Below, in pieces: positions 24,860 to 31,767 of a stretch of DNA of 64,000 nt. This DNA is from Chloroflexota bacterium (GTDB taxonomy: Bacteria; Chloroflexota; Anaerolineae; Anaerolineales; Anaerolineaceae). Numbering within the stretch: the first letter of the stretch is position 1; every line of letters begins with the position of its first letter. Below the pieces are notes generated by a model. That model was not told the DNA's origin and ran no database searches. It worked only from the letters and a program-made list of their open reading frames with translations. The stretch covers positions 17,753 to 81,752 of the forward strand of contig JAKQJC010000065.1 of NCBI GenBank assembly GCA_029561345.1, written 5' to 3'. The position numbers and the translations under genes are program-made.

Positions 24860-26443
24860 ATGTCTCTGCAAACCCAGCTTAACCTCATCTTTCGCCTGGA
24901 CCGCCTGATTGACCATCTGGTGGACGAAAACAGCCTGCTGCTGGATATTCTTTCGGAATTGAGCGGAGCGCTGAGAGCCGATTTTGGCATGGTGGCCCTG
25001 CCGGATGAACGAATGGCTTCCCGCGAGATCAAGGCGGTGATGGACCGCCAGGGCGTGCTGGCCGAACTGGGTGAAGATCAGGTGCAGGCGGTGCTTCAGG
25101 GGGTGCAGGCTGCCAGCGGCAACCTTTATACAAAGAAAATTGACCTGAACGGACACAGTTATTATGCCGCCGGGCTTTCGCTGCAGCGCAGCGATGCCGC
25201 CCCAGGGCTGCTGGCGCTGGTGCGCCGCGGCCGGCCATTTGCCGAGGCCGACCTGGAGCTGCTGCGCGTGGGCAGCACCCAGATTGACAATGCCCTGCGC
25301 TACCTGCTTTCGCAGCGCCGCCTGCAGGAAGAAACCCGCGTGCTGCGCACGGTGCTCAAAATTGACCGCATTCGCGATACCAGCCGCAACCTGGATGAAT
25401 TATTGGACCGCTGCCTGAGCGAAGTCTGCCAGGCTGCCAACGCCCTGGTGGGCTTTGTCATGCTGTATGACCAGCACGGCAACCGTCTTGAACTGCGCGC
25501 CAGCACCGACCGCAACGTGCAGGCGGATGGCGAATCGATGGCGCGCATCTCGAAGGCTGCCGATGAGGCGGTGAGCAGCGGCAGCCTGGTGCACCGCGCC
25601 TACCCTGACGGCGCCCTGCATTCCCTGCTGGGCATGCCCCTCATTTTGAATGACCGGGTGATCGGCGTGCTGGGGGTGTTCAACTGCCGCAGCGGCGATG
25701 ATTTTCACCAGATTGATGAGCGCCTGCTGCAGGCCATCTCTTCGCAGATGGACACTGCCATTTTTGAAAACCTGCAAACCCAGCAAATGCGCCTGGCTTT
25801 TGGCCGGCGGGTGGGCCCGCATGTGATGGAACGCCTCCTGCTGCAGGCAGATGACCAGAGTTTTCTCAAGGGCGACCGCGTGATCATTGCCGCCCTGTTT
25901 TCCGATATCCGCGGCTTTACCGCTGCCTCTGAAAAGCTCGATCCGCGCGTCACCGAGCGCATGATCAACACCCACCTGCAGGCCATGGTTGAGGTGATTC
26001 TCAGCAATGAGGGCACCCTCGATAAATTCATGGGCGACGGCGTGATGGCCCTCTTCAATGTGCCGGGCCGCCAGGACGATTTCGCCCTGCGGGCGGTCAA
26101 GACGGCGTTGGAAATGCAGGAAGCCCACCTGGGGGTGATGGAAAAATGGCGCCAGGAAGGTGTGGATCCGCGCCCAATTGGCATTGGTCTGGCCGTGGGC
26201 GAAGCCATCACCGGCAATTTCGGCAGCCTGGAGCGGGCGGAATATACGGCCATTGGCAACTGCGTGAACCTGGCGGCGCGGCTGTGTTCGGTGGCCCGCG
26301 GCGGGCAGGTGCTGCTGGATGAGCGCATTTACCACCGGGTGGCGGATCAGGTGCAGGCGCGGGCGCTGCGCCCGGTGCGCCTGAAGGGCTTCAGCGAGCC
26401 CGTGCCAAACTGGTCGGTCAGCCGTTTGACCCACCCCGATTAA
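24860..26443 (+). CDS. GAF-containing class III adenylate/guanylate cyclase
   Basis: Makes a cyclic nucleotide, most likely cAMP. 527 residues. An N-terminal region (1-170) looks GAF-like, and a second GAF-like domain spans about 185-320 (ALVGFVMLYDQHGNRLELRAS, LLGMPLILNDRVIGVLGVFN). The C-terminal class III catalytic domain (about 335-525) has the first metal Asp in LFSDIRGFT near 348, DKFMGDGVMALF near 387-398 with the substrate Lys and second Asp, and the transition-state pair in CVNLAARL. Thr (YTAIGN) stands where many adenylate cyclases have Asp; the same Thr occurs in the cyanobacterial CyaB1 type. It is preceded by three receivers, the likely regulators. Confidence 0.9.
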   Translation: MSLQTQLNLIFRLDRLIDHLVDENSLLLDILSELSGALRADFGMVALPDERMASREIKAVMDRQGVLAELGEDQVQAVLQGVQAASGNLYTKKIDLNGHSYYAAGLSLQRSDAAPGLLALVRRGRPFAEADLELLRVGSTQIDNALRYLLSQRRLQEETRVLRTVLKIDRIRDTSRNLDELLDRCLSEVCQAANALVGFVMLYDQHGNRLELRASTDRNVQADGESMARISKAADEAVSSGSLVHRAYPDGALHSLLGMPLILNDRVIGVLGVFNCRSGDDFHQIDERLLQAISSQMDTAIFENLQTQQMRLAFGRRVGPHVMERLLLQADDQSFLKGDRVIIAALFSDIRGFTAASEKLDPRVTERMINTHLQAMVEVILSNEGTLDKFMGDGVMALFNVPGRQDDFALRAVKTALEMQEAHLGVMEKWRQEGVDPRPIGIGLAVGEAITGNFGSLERAEYTAIGNCVNLAARLCSVARGGQVLLDERIYHRVADQVQARALRPVRLKGFSEPVPNWSVSRLTHPD

Positions 26444-26448
26444 ACAGA

Positions 26449-26472
26449 TTTCCCCGCCGGCTGGCGGGGAAA
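26449..26472. terminator. Bidirectional terminator after the cyclase gene
   Basis: TTTCCCCGCC pairs with GGCGGGGAAA around GGCT. It closes the receiver-cyclase operon and the convergent 84-residue gene. Confidence 0.75.
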
Positions 26473-26478
26473 ATGGTG

Positions 26479-26733
26479 TTATTGGGCTTTCGGTTTCTTT
26501 TTGTCCAGATTCTCCAAAAAGGGGTCAAAAGCGGGGTTGGTGCCTGCCCAAACACAGGCGGCCTGGTCCGAAAGGCTGCACAGGTAACCCTGGTCGCAGC
26601 GGTGCGCCCCCAGGCGGGGCGGCTGATCGGGCAGGACTTCAGCCGGAAAAACGGCTTCAGCCTGAAGATCAACCGCTTCGTTGACATGATCGCAATAACG
26701 GGTTTTAATTTTGATCCATTCTTTATCAGCCAT
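26479..26733 (-). CDS. Small hypothetical protein with four cysteines
   Basis: An 84-residue protein, start at 26733 because GGAGG lies five bases upstream. It contains RYCDHVN early, then HRCDQGYLCSLSDQAACVW (cysteines with nearby His), and a Lys-rich C-terminus. The four Cys could bind a metal or iron-sulfur cluster, but the spacing does not fit a standard zinc ribbon. No signal or membrane segment. It is convergent with the cyclase operon and divergent from the DUF402 gene. Family not recognised. Confidence 0.7.
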   Translation of the reverse strand: MADKEWIKIKTRYCDHVNEAVDLQAEAVFPAEVLPDQPPRLGAHRCDQGYLCSLSDQAACVWAGTNPAFDPFLENLDKKKPKAQ

Positions 26734-26808
26734 GCAATCCTCCATTCATGCAATTACCATTAAACGGCTGCGGCAAAAGCAACAGATACAGGAGTATTAT
26801 AACCCAAA

Positions 26809-27279
26809 ATGGATGAAATAACCGTTGTCAAATGCAATCACCTGGGAAAAGAGACCTGGCGTTACACCGGCAGCGTGCTCAAGCAGAGTGCCAACGCCGT
26901 GCTGCTGCAGGCGTATTTCAACCGCCCCGATTTACCTTTTCACGGCCTGGTGCTGGGGCAGGGTGACCGCTTTGTGGAATTGTTTTACAACGACCGCTGG
27001 TACAACCTTTTTGAGATTCACGACCGCGCCACGGACGCGTTGAAGGGCTGGTATTGCAACGTCACCCGCCCGGCACAAATTGCGCCCGGACGGGTGACAT
27101 ATGAAGACCTGGCTTTAGACCTGCTGGTCTATGCCAGCGGCGGGCAGCTGGTGCTGGATGAGGATGAATTTACCGCCCTGCGCCTCCCGCCGGATGATCA
27201 GCAGCAGGCCCTGGCCGCGCTGGCTGAACTGCGCCGCCTGGCCGATGGAGGGCTGCCGCTGTTGGAAAGCCTTATATAA
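26809..27279 (+). CDS. DUF402 family protein
   Basis: A 156-residue protein of the DUF402 group. It shows the features of that family: an N-terminal beta barrel region, DRFVELFYNDRWYNLFEIHD around 60-80, then GWYCNVTRPAQI around 84-95, and YEDLALDLLVY with EDEFTAL near the end. Characterised relatives hydrolyse nucleoside di- or triphosphates or bind RNA. The start ATG is preceded by TATTAT and a distant AGGAG (14 bases), so it may be translated from a very short leader. Its stop overlaps the convergent small membrane gene by eight bases. Confidence 0.82.
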   Translation: MDEITVVKCNHLGKETWRYTGSVLKQSANAVLLQAYFNRPDLPFHGLVLGQGDRFVELFYNDRWYNLFEIHDRATDALKGWYCNVTRPAQIAPGRVTYEDLALDLLVYASGGQLVLDEDEFTALRLPPDDQQQALAALAELRRLADGGLPLLESLI

Positions 27280-27460
27280 ACAGGCCGGAGATGGACGAAA
27301 TGATGCCCTGATCTCTGAGGGTCTGCATCAGCGGATCAAAACCGAAATAGGCGGCGACCAGGCAGCAGCAGCAGAGCAGCAGCACAACGGCCACGACAAT
27401 GATGATGATCAGGGTGGTGTTATTTTTTTTAGGGGCGGGTTGTTGGTAGCTGGTATCCAT
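27272..27460 (-). CDS. Small single-span membrane protein
   Basis: A 62-residue protein: a 13-residue hydrophilic N-terminus with KK, then a strong membrane segment (TTLIIIIVVAVVLLL) running straight into CCCC near residues 30-33, and a short tail. The four consecutive Cys at the membrane edge could be lipidated or metal bound. An AAAGGA site precedes the ATG. It follows the DUF4190 gene by 33 bases on the same strand, so the two are probably co-transcribed. Confidence 0.65.
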   Translation of the reverse strand: MDTSYQQPAPKKNNTTLIIIIVVAVVLLLCCCCLVAAYFGFDPLMQTLRDQGIISSISGLFI

Positions 27461-27493
27461 CGTGTTTTATCCTTTCAAAATAATGGCGTGAAA

Positions 27494-27811
27494 TTACTGA
27501 AAGCTGGAGGGATCCATAAAGGGGATCAGGCAGACGGGCAGAGCCACGGCGCCGGTGACCACCAAAATGGCCAGGCAGATGCCAATCAATGACAGGGCGA
27601 TGTTGATATAGCCCAGCACCAGGCCGGCCGTGGCCAGGCCGCCCCCGGTGAGATAGCCGCGGCTGTTGTTGATTTCAGACTTGGCCATGTGCCCCAGAAT
27701 GACGGCGATGATGGCGCCCAGGGTGGGTAAAAAGGTCCAGCCCAGCAGGCCGAAAATGAGGCTGGCAGTGGCCAGGCCGCTGGTGCGGGCATAGGGATAT
27801 TGATCAGACAT
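27494..27811 (-). CDS. DUF4190-like membrane protein
   Basis: A 105-residue protein with two membrane segments. The start at 27811 follows GGAGG. The sequence TSGLATASLIFGLLGW, GAIIAVILGHMAKSEI and GGLATAGLVLGYI is the typical pattern of DUF4190 (paired glycine-rich helices around a short cytoplasmic loop with GHxAxxEI). The function is unknown; such proteins are common in Chloroflexota and Actinobacteria. A -10-like TATGAT with TG lies about 30 bases upstream, inside the end of the DUF2085 gene. Confidence 0.8.
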   Translation of the reverse strand: MSDQYPYARTSGLATASLIFGLLGWTFLPTLGAIIAVILGHMAKSEINNSRGYLTGGGLATAGLVLGYINIALSLIGICLAILVVTGAVALPVCLIPFMDPSSFQ

Positions 27812-27841
27812 AAGCAACCTCCATCAATAATGATGAGATAA

Positions 27842-28672
27842 TCATAGCACAAAACCGCCCCAGGTATGTGTCAAAAGGAAGCGGAAAAAGTCAAAAAGAC
27901 CGATCTGGGTGAGGGCCACGCAAAAGGCGCCCACCAGGAAAGGCCGCACCTGCCCCAGGGTTTGAAAGGTGTTATCGCGCCGGAAGATCATGATCAAAAT
28001 GACGGCATAGACCAGGGTGAGCAGCCCCAGCACGCTGAGGGCGCTGAGGAAGGCCAGCGGCAGGGTGAAAGCCGGCCAGCCGGTCAGCACCAGGGCGTCG
28101 AGCAGTGCGGCCAGCAGGGCCAGCGCGCCCAGGGTGCGCCACTGGCGGAAGAAGGATTCCGGCAGCCAATCGGGCCAGAGGGTTTGCTGCAGCGCCGGCA
28201 TGAACACCGCGGCGATGCCCAGGCCCATGCCTGTGCCGGTGAGCAGGCGCAGGATGTTATTGGGTTCGTAGAGATGGGGCGTAAAGGGCAGCAGGCGCGA
28301 AAAACTGTTCACCCCGTCCACGCCAAAGGCCACCGCCAGCAGTCCCAACACCAGCAGCACCCGCCGCGGCGGCAGCCCGCCCAGGCGGTTGGGGCGCACG
28401 ACCTGAAAGATCAGTCCCAGCAGGGCGCCGAGAAACATGCCCGTGCAGCGCGCGCAAAGGGGAAACTGCCAGCCGGCCACGCTGAAAGAACGTTCTTCGA
28501 TGCGGTGACAGACGGCATAGCCGATGGCTTCGGCCTTGCCGGTGAGGCCGTCAGGCGTGTGCAGCCACCAGAAAATCAGCAGTCCCAGGGCCAGGCCCCA
28601 GAGAATGACTTCGCGGCGCGAAGGGCGCGGCCAGGCCGTTGCGGGAGGAGGGGAGGGGGGAATTAATTCCAT
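27842..28672 (-). CDS. DUF2085 membrane protein, probably leaderless
   Basis: A 276-residue integral membrane protein with seven or eight hydrophobic segments. The N-terminal third carries YAVCHRIEERSF and FPLCARCTGMF, the His/Cys motif defining DUF2085. The function is unknown, although the CH...CxRC pattern may bind metal. The start at 28672 is inferred from promoter geometry: TATAAT ends seven bases before this ATG, so the message would begin at or near the start codon. A longer TTG start at 28708 would lie inside the -35 box and is rejected. Confidence 0.8.
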   Translation of the reverse strand: MELIPPSPPPATAWPRPSRREVILWGLALGLLIFWWLHTPDGLTGKAEAIGYAVCHRIEERSFSVAGWQFPLCARCTGMFLGALLGLIFQVVRPNRLGGLPPRRVLLVLGLLAVAFGVDGVNSFSRLLPFTPHLYEPNNILRLLTGTGMGLGIAAVFMPALQQTLWPDWLPESFFRQWRTLGALALLAALLDALVLTGWPAFTLPLAFLSALSVLGLLTLVYAVILIMIFRRDNTFQTLGQVRPFLVGAFCVALTQIGLFDFFRFLLTHTWGGFVL

Positions 28673-28726
28673 AGGGATGATTATATAAGAAGAAAGAAGG
28701 CTGCGCAAGGCGGTTGCGCCTCTTTA
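28662..28726. repeat. Promoter-module direct repeat, copy 1
   Basis: 65 bases containing the promoter and first codons of the DUF2085 gene, matching 29198-29262 with four differences in the same orientation. Confidence 0.85.
28680..28708 (-). promoter_or_regulatory. Promoter of the DUF2085 gene, adjacent to its start codon
   Basis: Minus-strand TTGCGC (28703-28708), a 17-base spacer and TATAAT (28680-28685), then seven bases to the ATG. A near copy of the whole promoter lies at 29198-29262. Confidence 0.65.
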
Positions 28727-28811
28727 CACGGCTGCAACAAGAATGACCCGGGTGGTGAGGTTTTTGGGCAAAACGCGTAGAGGCGAGGCTCGCCTTCGCC
28801 CGAAAAAGCAT

Positions 28812-28871
28812 GTGGAAAGATGACCGGGCATGATCAGGCCCTTGCTTCGCAGGCAGGCGGGTCACGGGGGA
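28812..28871. repeat. G-module direct repeat, copy 1
   Basis: 60 bases starting GTGGAAAGATGACCGGGCAT, matching 29135-29194 with three differences in the same orientation. Confidence 0.85.
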
Positions 28872-29134
28872 GCAGGGTTGGCGCGGCAGGGGTGTGGTGT
28901 GAAAGGCAGCTTCCGTTGCTCGCAAATAAGGACCCGCCCCTACATCAACCACCTTCCGGCGGGCCTTCGCGCAGAGGTTGTGAATATTTTTGTCACAAGG
29001 GAAGGGATTTTTTCCGGGTGTAGGGGCTGCTCCTTTTCATCTGGCGAGGAAGAGGCGCATTTAGCTGGCTTTTCAGGCTGAGACAGATGGCCTTTCCGTG
29101 ACCAGCCCGTCATGGCCATCACCCATCATCCCTG

Positions 29135-29194
29135 GTGGAAAGATGACTGGGCATGATCAGGCCTTTGCTTCGCAGGCAGGCGGGTCACGGAGGA
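29135..29194. repeat. G-module direct repeat, copy 2
   Basis: Second copy of the 60-base module, here placed three bases before promoter-module copy 2. Confidence 0.85.
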
Positions 29195-29197
29195 GGC

Positions 29198-29262
29198 ATT
29201 GATTCCAAAGGGATGATTATATAAGAAGAAAGAAGGCCGTGCAAGGCGGTTGCGCCTCTTTA
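29198..29262. repeat. Promoter-module direct repeat, copy 2 (orphan promoter)
   Basis: Second copy of the 65-base module. The minus-strand TATAAT is preserved, but one base of the -35 differs and the start codon position is TTG instead of ATG, followed by a stop seven codons later. It is an orphan promoter pointing left. Confidence 0.8.
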
Positions 29263-29266
29263 ACCT

Positions 29267-29296
29267 TTGACAAGAATCACATCAAGCAATTATAAT
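29267..29296 (+). promoter_or_regulatory. Promoter of the EF-G-like gene
   Basis: Perfect TTGACA (29267-29272) and TATAAT (29291-29296) with an 18-base spacer, about 40 bases before the start codon. Confidence 0.8.
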
Positions 29297-29335
29297 AGGA
29301 CATCTCGAATCATATACCGAAGGAAGGTTTGTTCC

Positions 29336-31414
29336 ATGAAAGAGTACACAACCGAGTCCATCCGTAATATTGCTCTGGCCTCACACAGCAGTTCGGGCAA
29401 GACGATTCTGACGGAAGCATTTTTACATTTTACGGGGGTCACCACCCGCATGGGTAAGATTGAAGACGGCACGACCGTGTCGGACTTCGACGAGGAAGAA
29501 ATTCGCCGCGGCATTTCCCTCTACACCAGCGTGATCCCGGTGGAATATAAAAGCCACAAGATCAACTTTTTAGATACCCCCGGTTACACCGATTTCGTTG
29601 GCGAAGTGATTTCCGCCTTGAGCGTTTCGGACGGGGTGATTATCCTGGTTGATTCTGTCTCTGGCCTCGAAGTGGGTACTGAAATCGCCTGGCAGCACGC
29701 CGACCAGTTCAAACTGCCGCGCTTCATGGTGATCAACAAAATGGAACGCGAAAACGCCAATTTTGCCAAGGCGCTGGCCTCGGTGCAGGAATACACCGAA
29801 ACCCGCCTGATTCCCGTGCAGCTTCCGTGGGGCGAAAAAGCCGCCTTCCAGGGCGTGATTGACCTGCTGACCATGAAAGCCTATAAGGGCGACGGCAAAA
29901 CCGCGGTGGAAATTCCCGCTGATTTGCTCGCCGAAGCCAAAGAACGCCGCACTGCCCTGGTGGAAGTGGCCGCTGAGAGCGAAGACGCCCTGATGGAAAA
30001 ATATTTTGAGACCGGCGAACTGAGCAATGAAGAAGTGAGCCGCGGCCTCAAAGCCTCATTCCGCGCTGGCAATTTTGTGCCGGTGCTCGTTTCTTCGGGC
30101 CAGCAGAGCATTGGCCTGGGCCTTCTGCTCGATGCCATCATCGACCTGATGCCCTCTCCTGCCGAAGCCCCTGCCAAGATCGCCAAGACCAAGGACGGCG
30201 AGGAAACCATCACCGTTTCTTCCTCCGGCCCGCTGGCCGCCTATGTTTGGAAGACCACCGCTGATCCCTTCGTGGGCAAGCAGACCTTCTTCCGTGTTTA
30301 TTCCGGCGTGATGAACGCCGACACCCGCGCCTGGAACCAGACCAAGGGCATTGAAGAACGCATGGCTTCCCTGTCCATTGCCCGCGGCAAGGAAACCATT
30401 CCCGCCAAGATTTTGTACGCCGGCGATATCGGCCTGGTGGCCAAACTCACCGAAACCGTCACCGGCAACACCTTCTGCGACAAGGCTCACCCCCTGACCC
30501 TGCCGATTCCGGTGTACCCCAATGCCCTTTACCAGGTGGCCATTGCCCCGCGCACCCAGGCTGATTCCACCAAGATCAGCACCGTGCTCACCCGCCTGTG
30601 CGAAGAAGATATGACCCTCACCTGGCACAACGAAGCCTCCACTCTCCAGACCATCCTGCAGGGCATGGGCGACCAGCACATCGATTCTGCCATCCGCCGC
30701 GCTGAAGCCAAATTCCAGGTGGGTCTGGTGACCGATGAACCCAAGGTGCCCTACACCGAAACCATCACCAAGAAGGCCCAGGCCATGCACCGCCACAAGA
30801 AACAGACCGGCGGTTCCGGCCAGTTTGGCGAAGTTCATCTGCGCATTGAACCCCTGCCCGATGGCGACTTTGAATTCGTCAACGACGTGTTCGGCGGCGC
30901 TGTTTCTTCCTCTTACATGCCCGCGATTGAAAAAGGCATCCGCAGCGTCCTCAAGGAAGGCGTCATTGCCGGTTACCCGGTCAAGAGCGTCAAAGTGTCT
31001 GTCTTCGATGGCAAGGAACACCCCGTGGATTCCAAACCAATCGCCTTTGAAATCGCTGGCCGCGAAGCCTTCCGCCTGGCCTTCCGCGATGCCGGTCCTG
31101 TGCTTTACGAACCGATCATGGACGTGAAGGTTGTGGTGCCCGAAGCGAACATGGGCGACATTCTGGGCGACATGAACACCCGCCGCGCTCGCGTGCAGGG
31201 CATGGACACCGAAAAAGGCCGCTCCACCATCTCAGCCCAGGTTCCCCTGGCCGAAATGCTGCGCTACACCACCCAGCTGCGCTCCATGACCGGCGGCCGC
31301 GGCGTGTTCACCATGGAATTCGCCCGCTACGAAGTGGTGCCTTCGCACATTGCGGCCGAAATTGTGGCTGCCCGCGCCAAAGAACTGGCTAACCACAAGA
31401 AAGACGAAGAATAG
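29336..31414 (+). CDS. Elongation factor G paralog (EF-G-like GTPase)
   Basis: A 692-residue translational GTPase with the full EF-G layout: G domain (1-270), domain II, III, IV (around 470-600) and V. The GTP motifs are off the canonical form: the P-loop reads SHSSSGKT instead of AHIDAGKT, DTPGYTDF replaces DTPGHVDF, and NKME replaces NKMD. Such changes mark EF-G paralogs (the EF-G2/FusA2-like group), whose role may be ribosome recycling or stress. No rpsL-rpsG-tuf neighbours are present, as would be expected for the main fusA. The start at 29336 has AAGGAAGG upstream. It is monocistronic. Confidence 0.92.
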   Translation: MKEYTTESIRNIALASHSSSGKTILTEAFLHFTGVTTRMGKIEDGTTVSDFDEEEIRRGISLYTSVIPVEYKSHKINFLDTPGYTDFVGEVISALSVSDGVIILVDSVSGLEVGTEIAWQHADQFKLPRFMVINKMERENANFAKALASVQEYTETRLIPVQLPWGEKAAFQGVIDLLTMKAYKGDGKTAVEIPADLLAEAKERRTALVEVAAESEDALMEKYFETGELSNEEVSRGLKASFRAGNFVPVLVSSGQQSIGLGLLLDAIIDLMPSPAEAPAKIAKTKDGEETITVSSSGPLAAYVWKTTADPFVGKQTFFRVYSGVMNADTRAWNQTKGIEERMASLSIARGKETIPAKILYAGDIGLVAKLTETVTGNTFCDKAHPLTLPIPVYPNALYQVAIAPRTQADSTKISTVLTRLCEEDMTLTWHNEASTLQTILQGMGDQHIDSAIRRAEAKFQVGLVTDEPKVPYTETITKKAQAMHRHKKQTGGSGQFGEVHLRIEPLPDGDFEFVNDVFGGAVSSSYMPAIEKGIRSVLKEGVIAGYPVKSVKVSVFDGKEHPVDSKPIAFEIAGREAFRLAFRDAGPVLYEPIMDVKVVVPEANMGDILGDMNTRRARVQGMDTEKGRSTISAQVPLAEMLRYTTQLRSMTGGRGVFTMEFARYEVVPSHIAAEIVAARAKELANHKKDEE

Positions 31415-31437
31415 GGTTAATCGAGAACAAACCTTTT

Positions 31438-31469
31438 GCCCCCTGCCCCAGGCAGGGGGCAGTTTTTTT
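31438..31469 (+). terminator. Terminator of the EF-G-like gene
   Basis: GCCCCCTGCC (31438-31447) pairs with GGCAGGGGGC (31451-31460), followed by a run of seven T. Confidence 0.9.
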
Positions 31470-31708
31470 ACCGCGACAGAGGCAACAATTGCGGGTAAAA
31501 CCCCACCTTGCCTGTTTTAGAAGATATCTTTTCTGTTCGGCGTTTGCGAAGGGGCGTTAAATCACCCGGCCTCTCTGAAGCGGGGAGAGGCCGGGGATAA
31601 GGGAGGAGAGGATTCTTAGCTTTGCGCCAGAAGATCGTCTGTTGTTATCTGTTTTCAGTATAACCAATTAAGATGACAGGAAAATGAAAAAGACCATATT
31701 GGGCCGGA

Positions 31709-31740
31709 TAAAAAACATCCGCAGCGCGCGGCTGCGGATG
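31709..31740 (-). terminator. Terminator of the 839-residue membrane protein gene
   Basis: CATCCGCAGC (31716-31725) pairs perfectly with GCTGCGGATG (31731-31740); the minus strand then reads a T-run (complement of the A-run 31710-31715). Confidence 0.85.
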
Positions 31741-31767
31741 TGAATAAACGGGATAATCTGACTGGCT

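Larger units (their letters stand above)
28673..29335. other. Repeat-bearing non-coding region between the DUF2085 and EF-G-like genes
   Basis: 663 bases with no convincing gene. The order is promoter module 1, 85 bases, G-module 1, 263 bases, G-module 2, 3 bases, promoter module 2, then the EF-G-like promoter. The middle holds extragenic text of the GGACCCGCCCCTAC type (28930-28943) and GTAGGGGC (29019-29026), the complementary orientation. Short reading frames here have no ribosome sites. Confidence 0.7.
31415..31767. other. Intergenic region with three hairpins
   Basis: 353 bases between convergent genes. It contains the EF-G terminator, an 11-bp hairpin CCCGGCCTCTC/GAGAGGCCGGG (31565-31575 with 31585-31595) of unknown role, and the terminator of the 839-residue gene. 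No gene is seen. Confidence 0.6.

Noticed and set aside
28830..29122. Short open frames of 60-83 codons in the repeat region
   Set aside because: No ribosome sites, opposite strands both open, and low-complexity translations.
28673..29335. CRISPR array from the direct repeats
   Set aside because: Only two copies of each module, unequal spacing and no cas genes.
31565..31595. Hairpin CCCGGCCTCTC/GAGAGGCCGGG as a terminator
   Set aside because: No T-run on either side; terminators for both flanking genes are already present.
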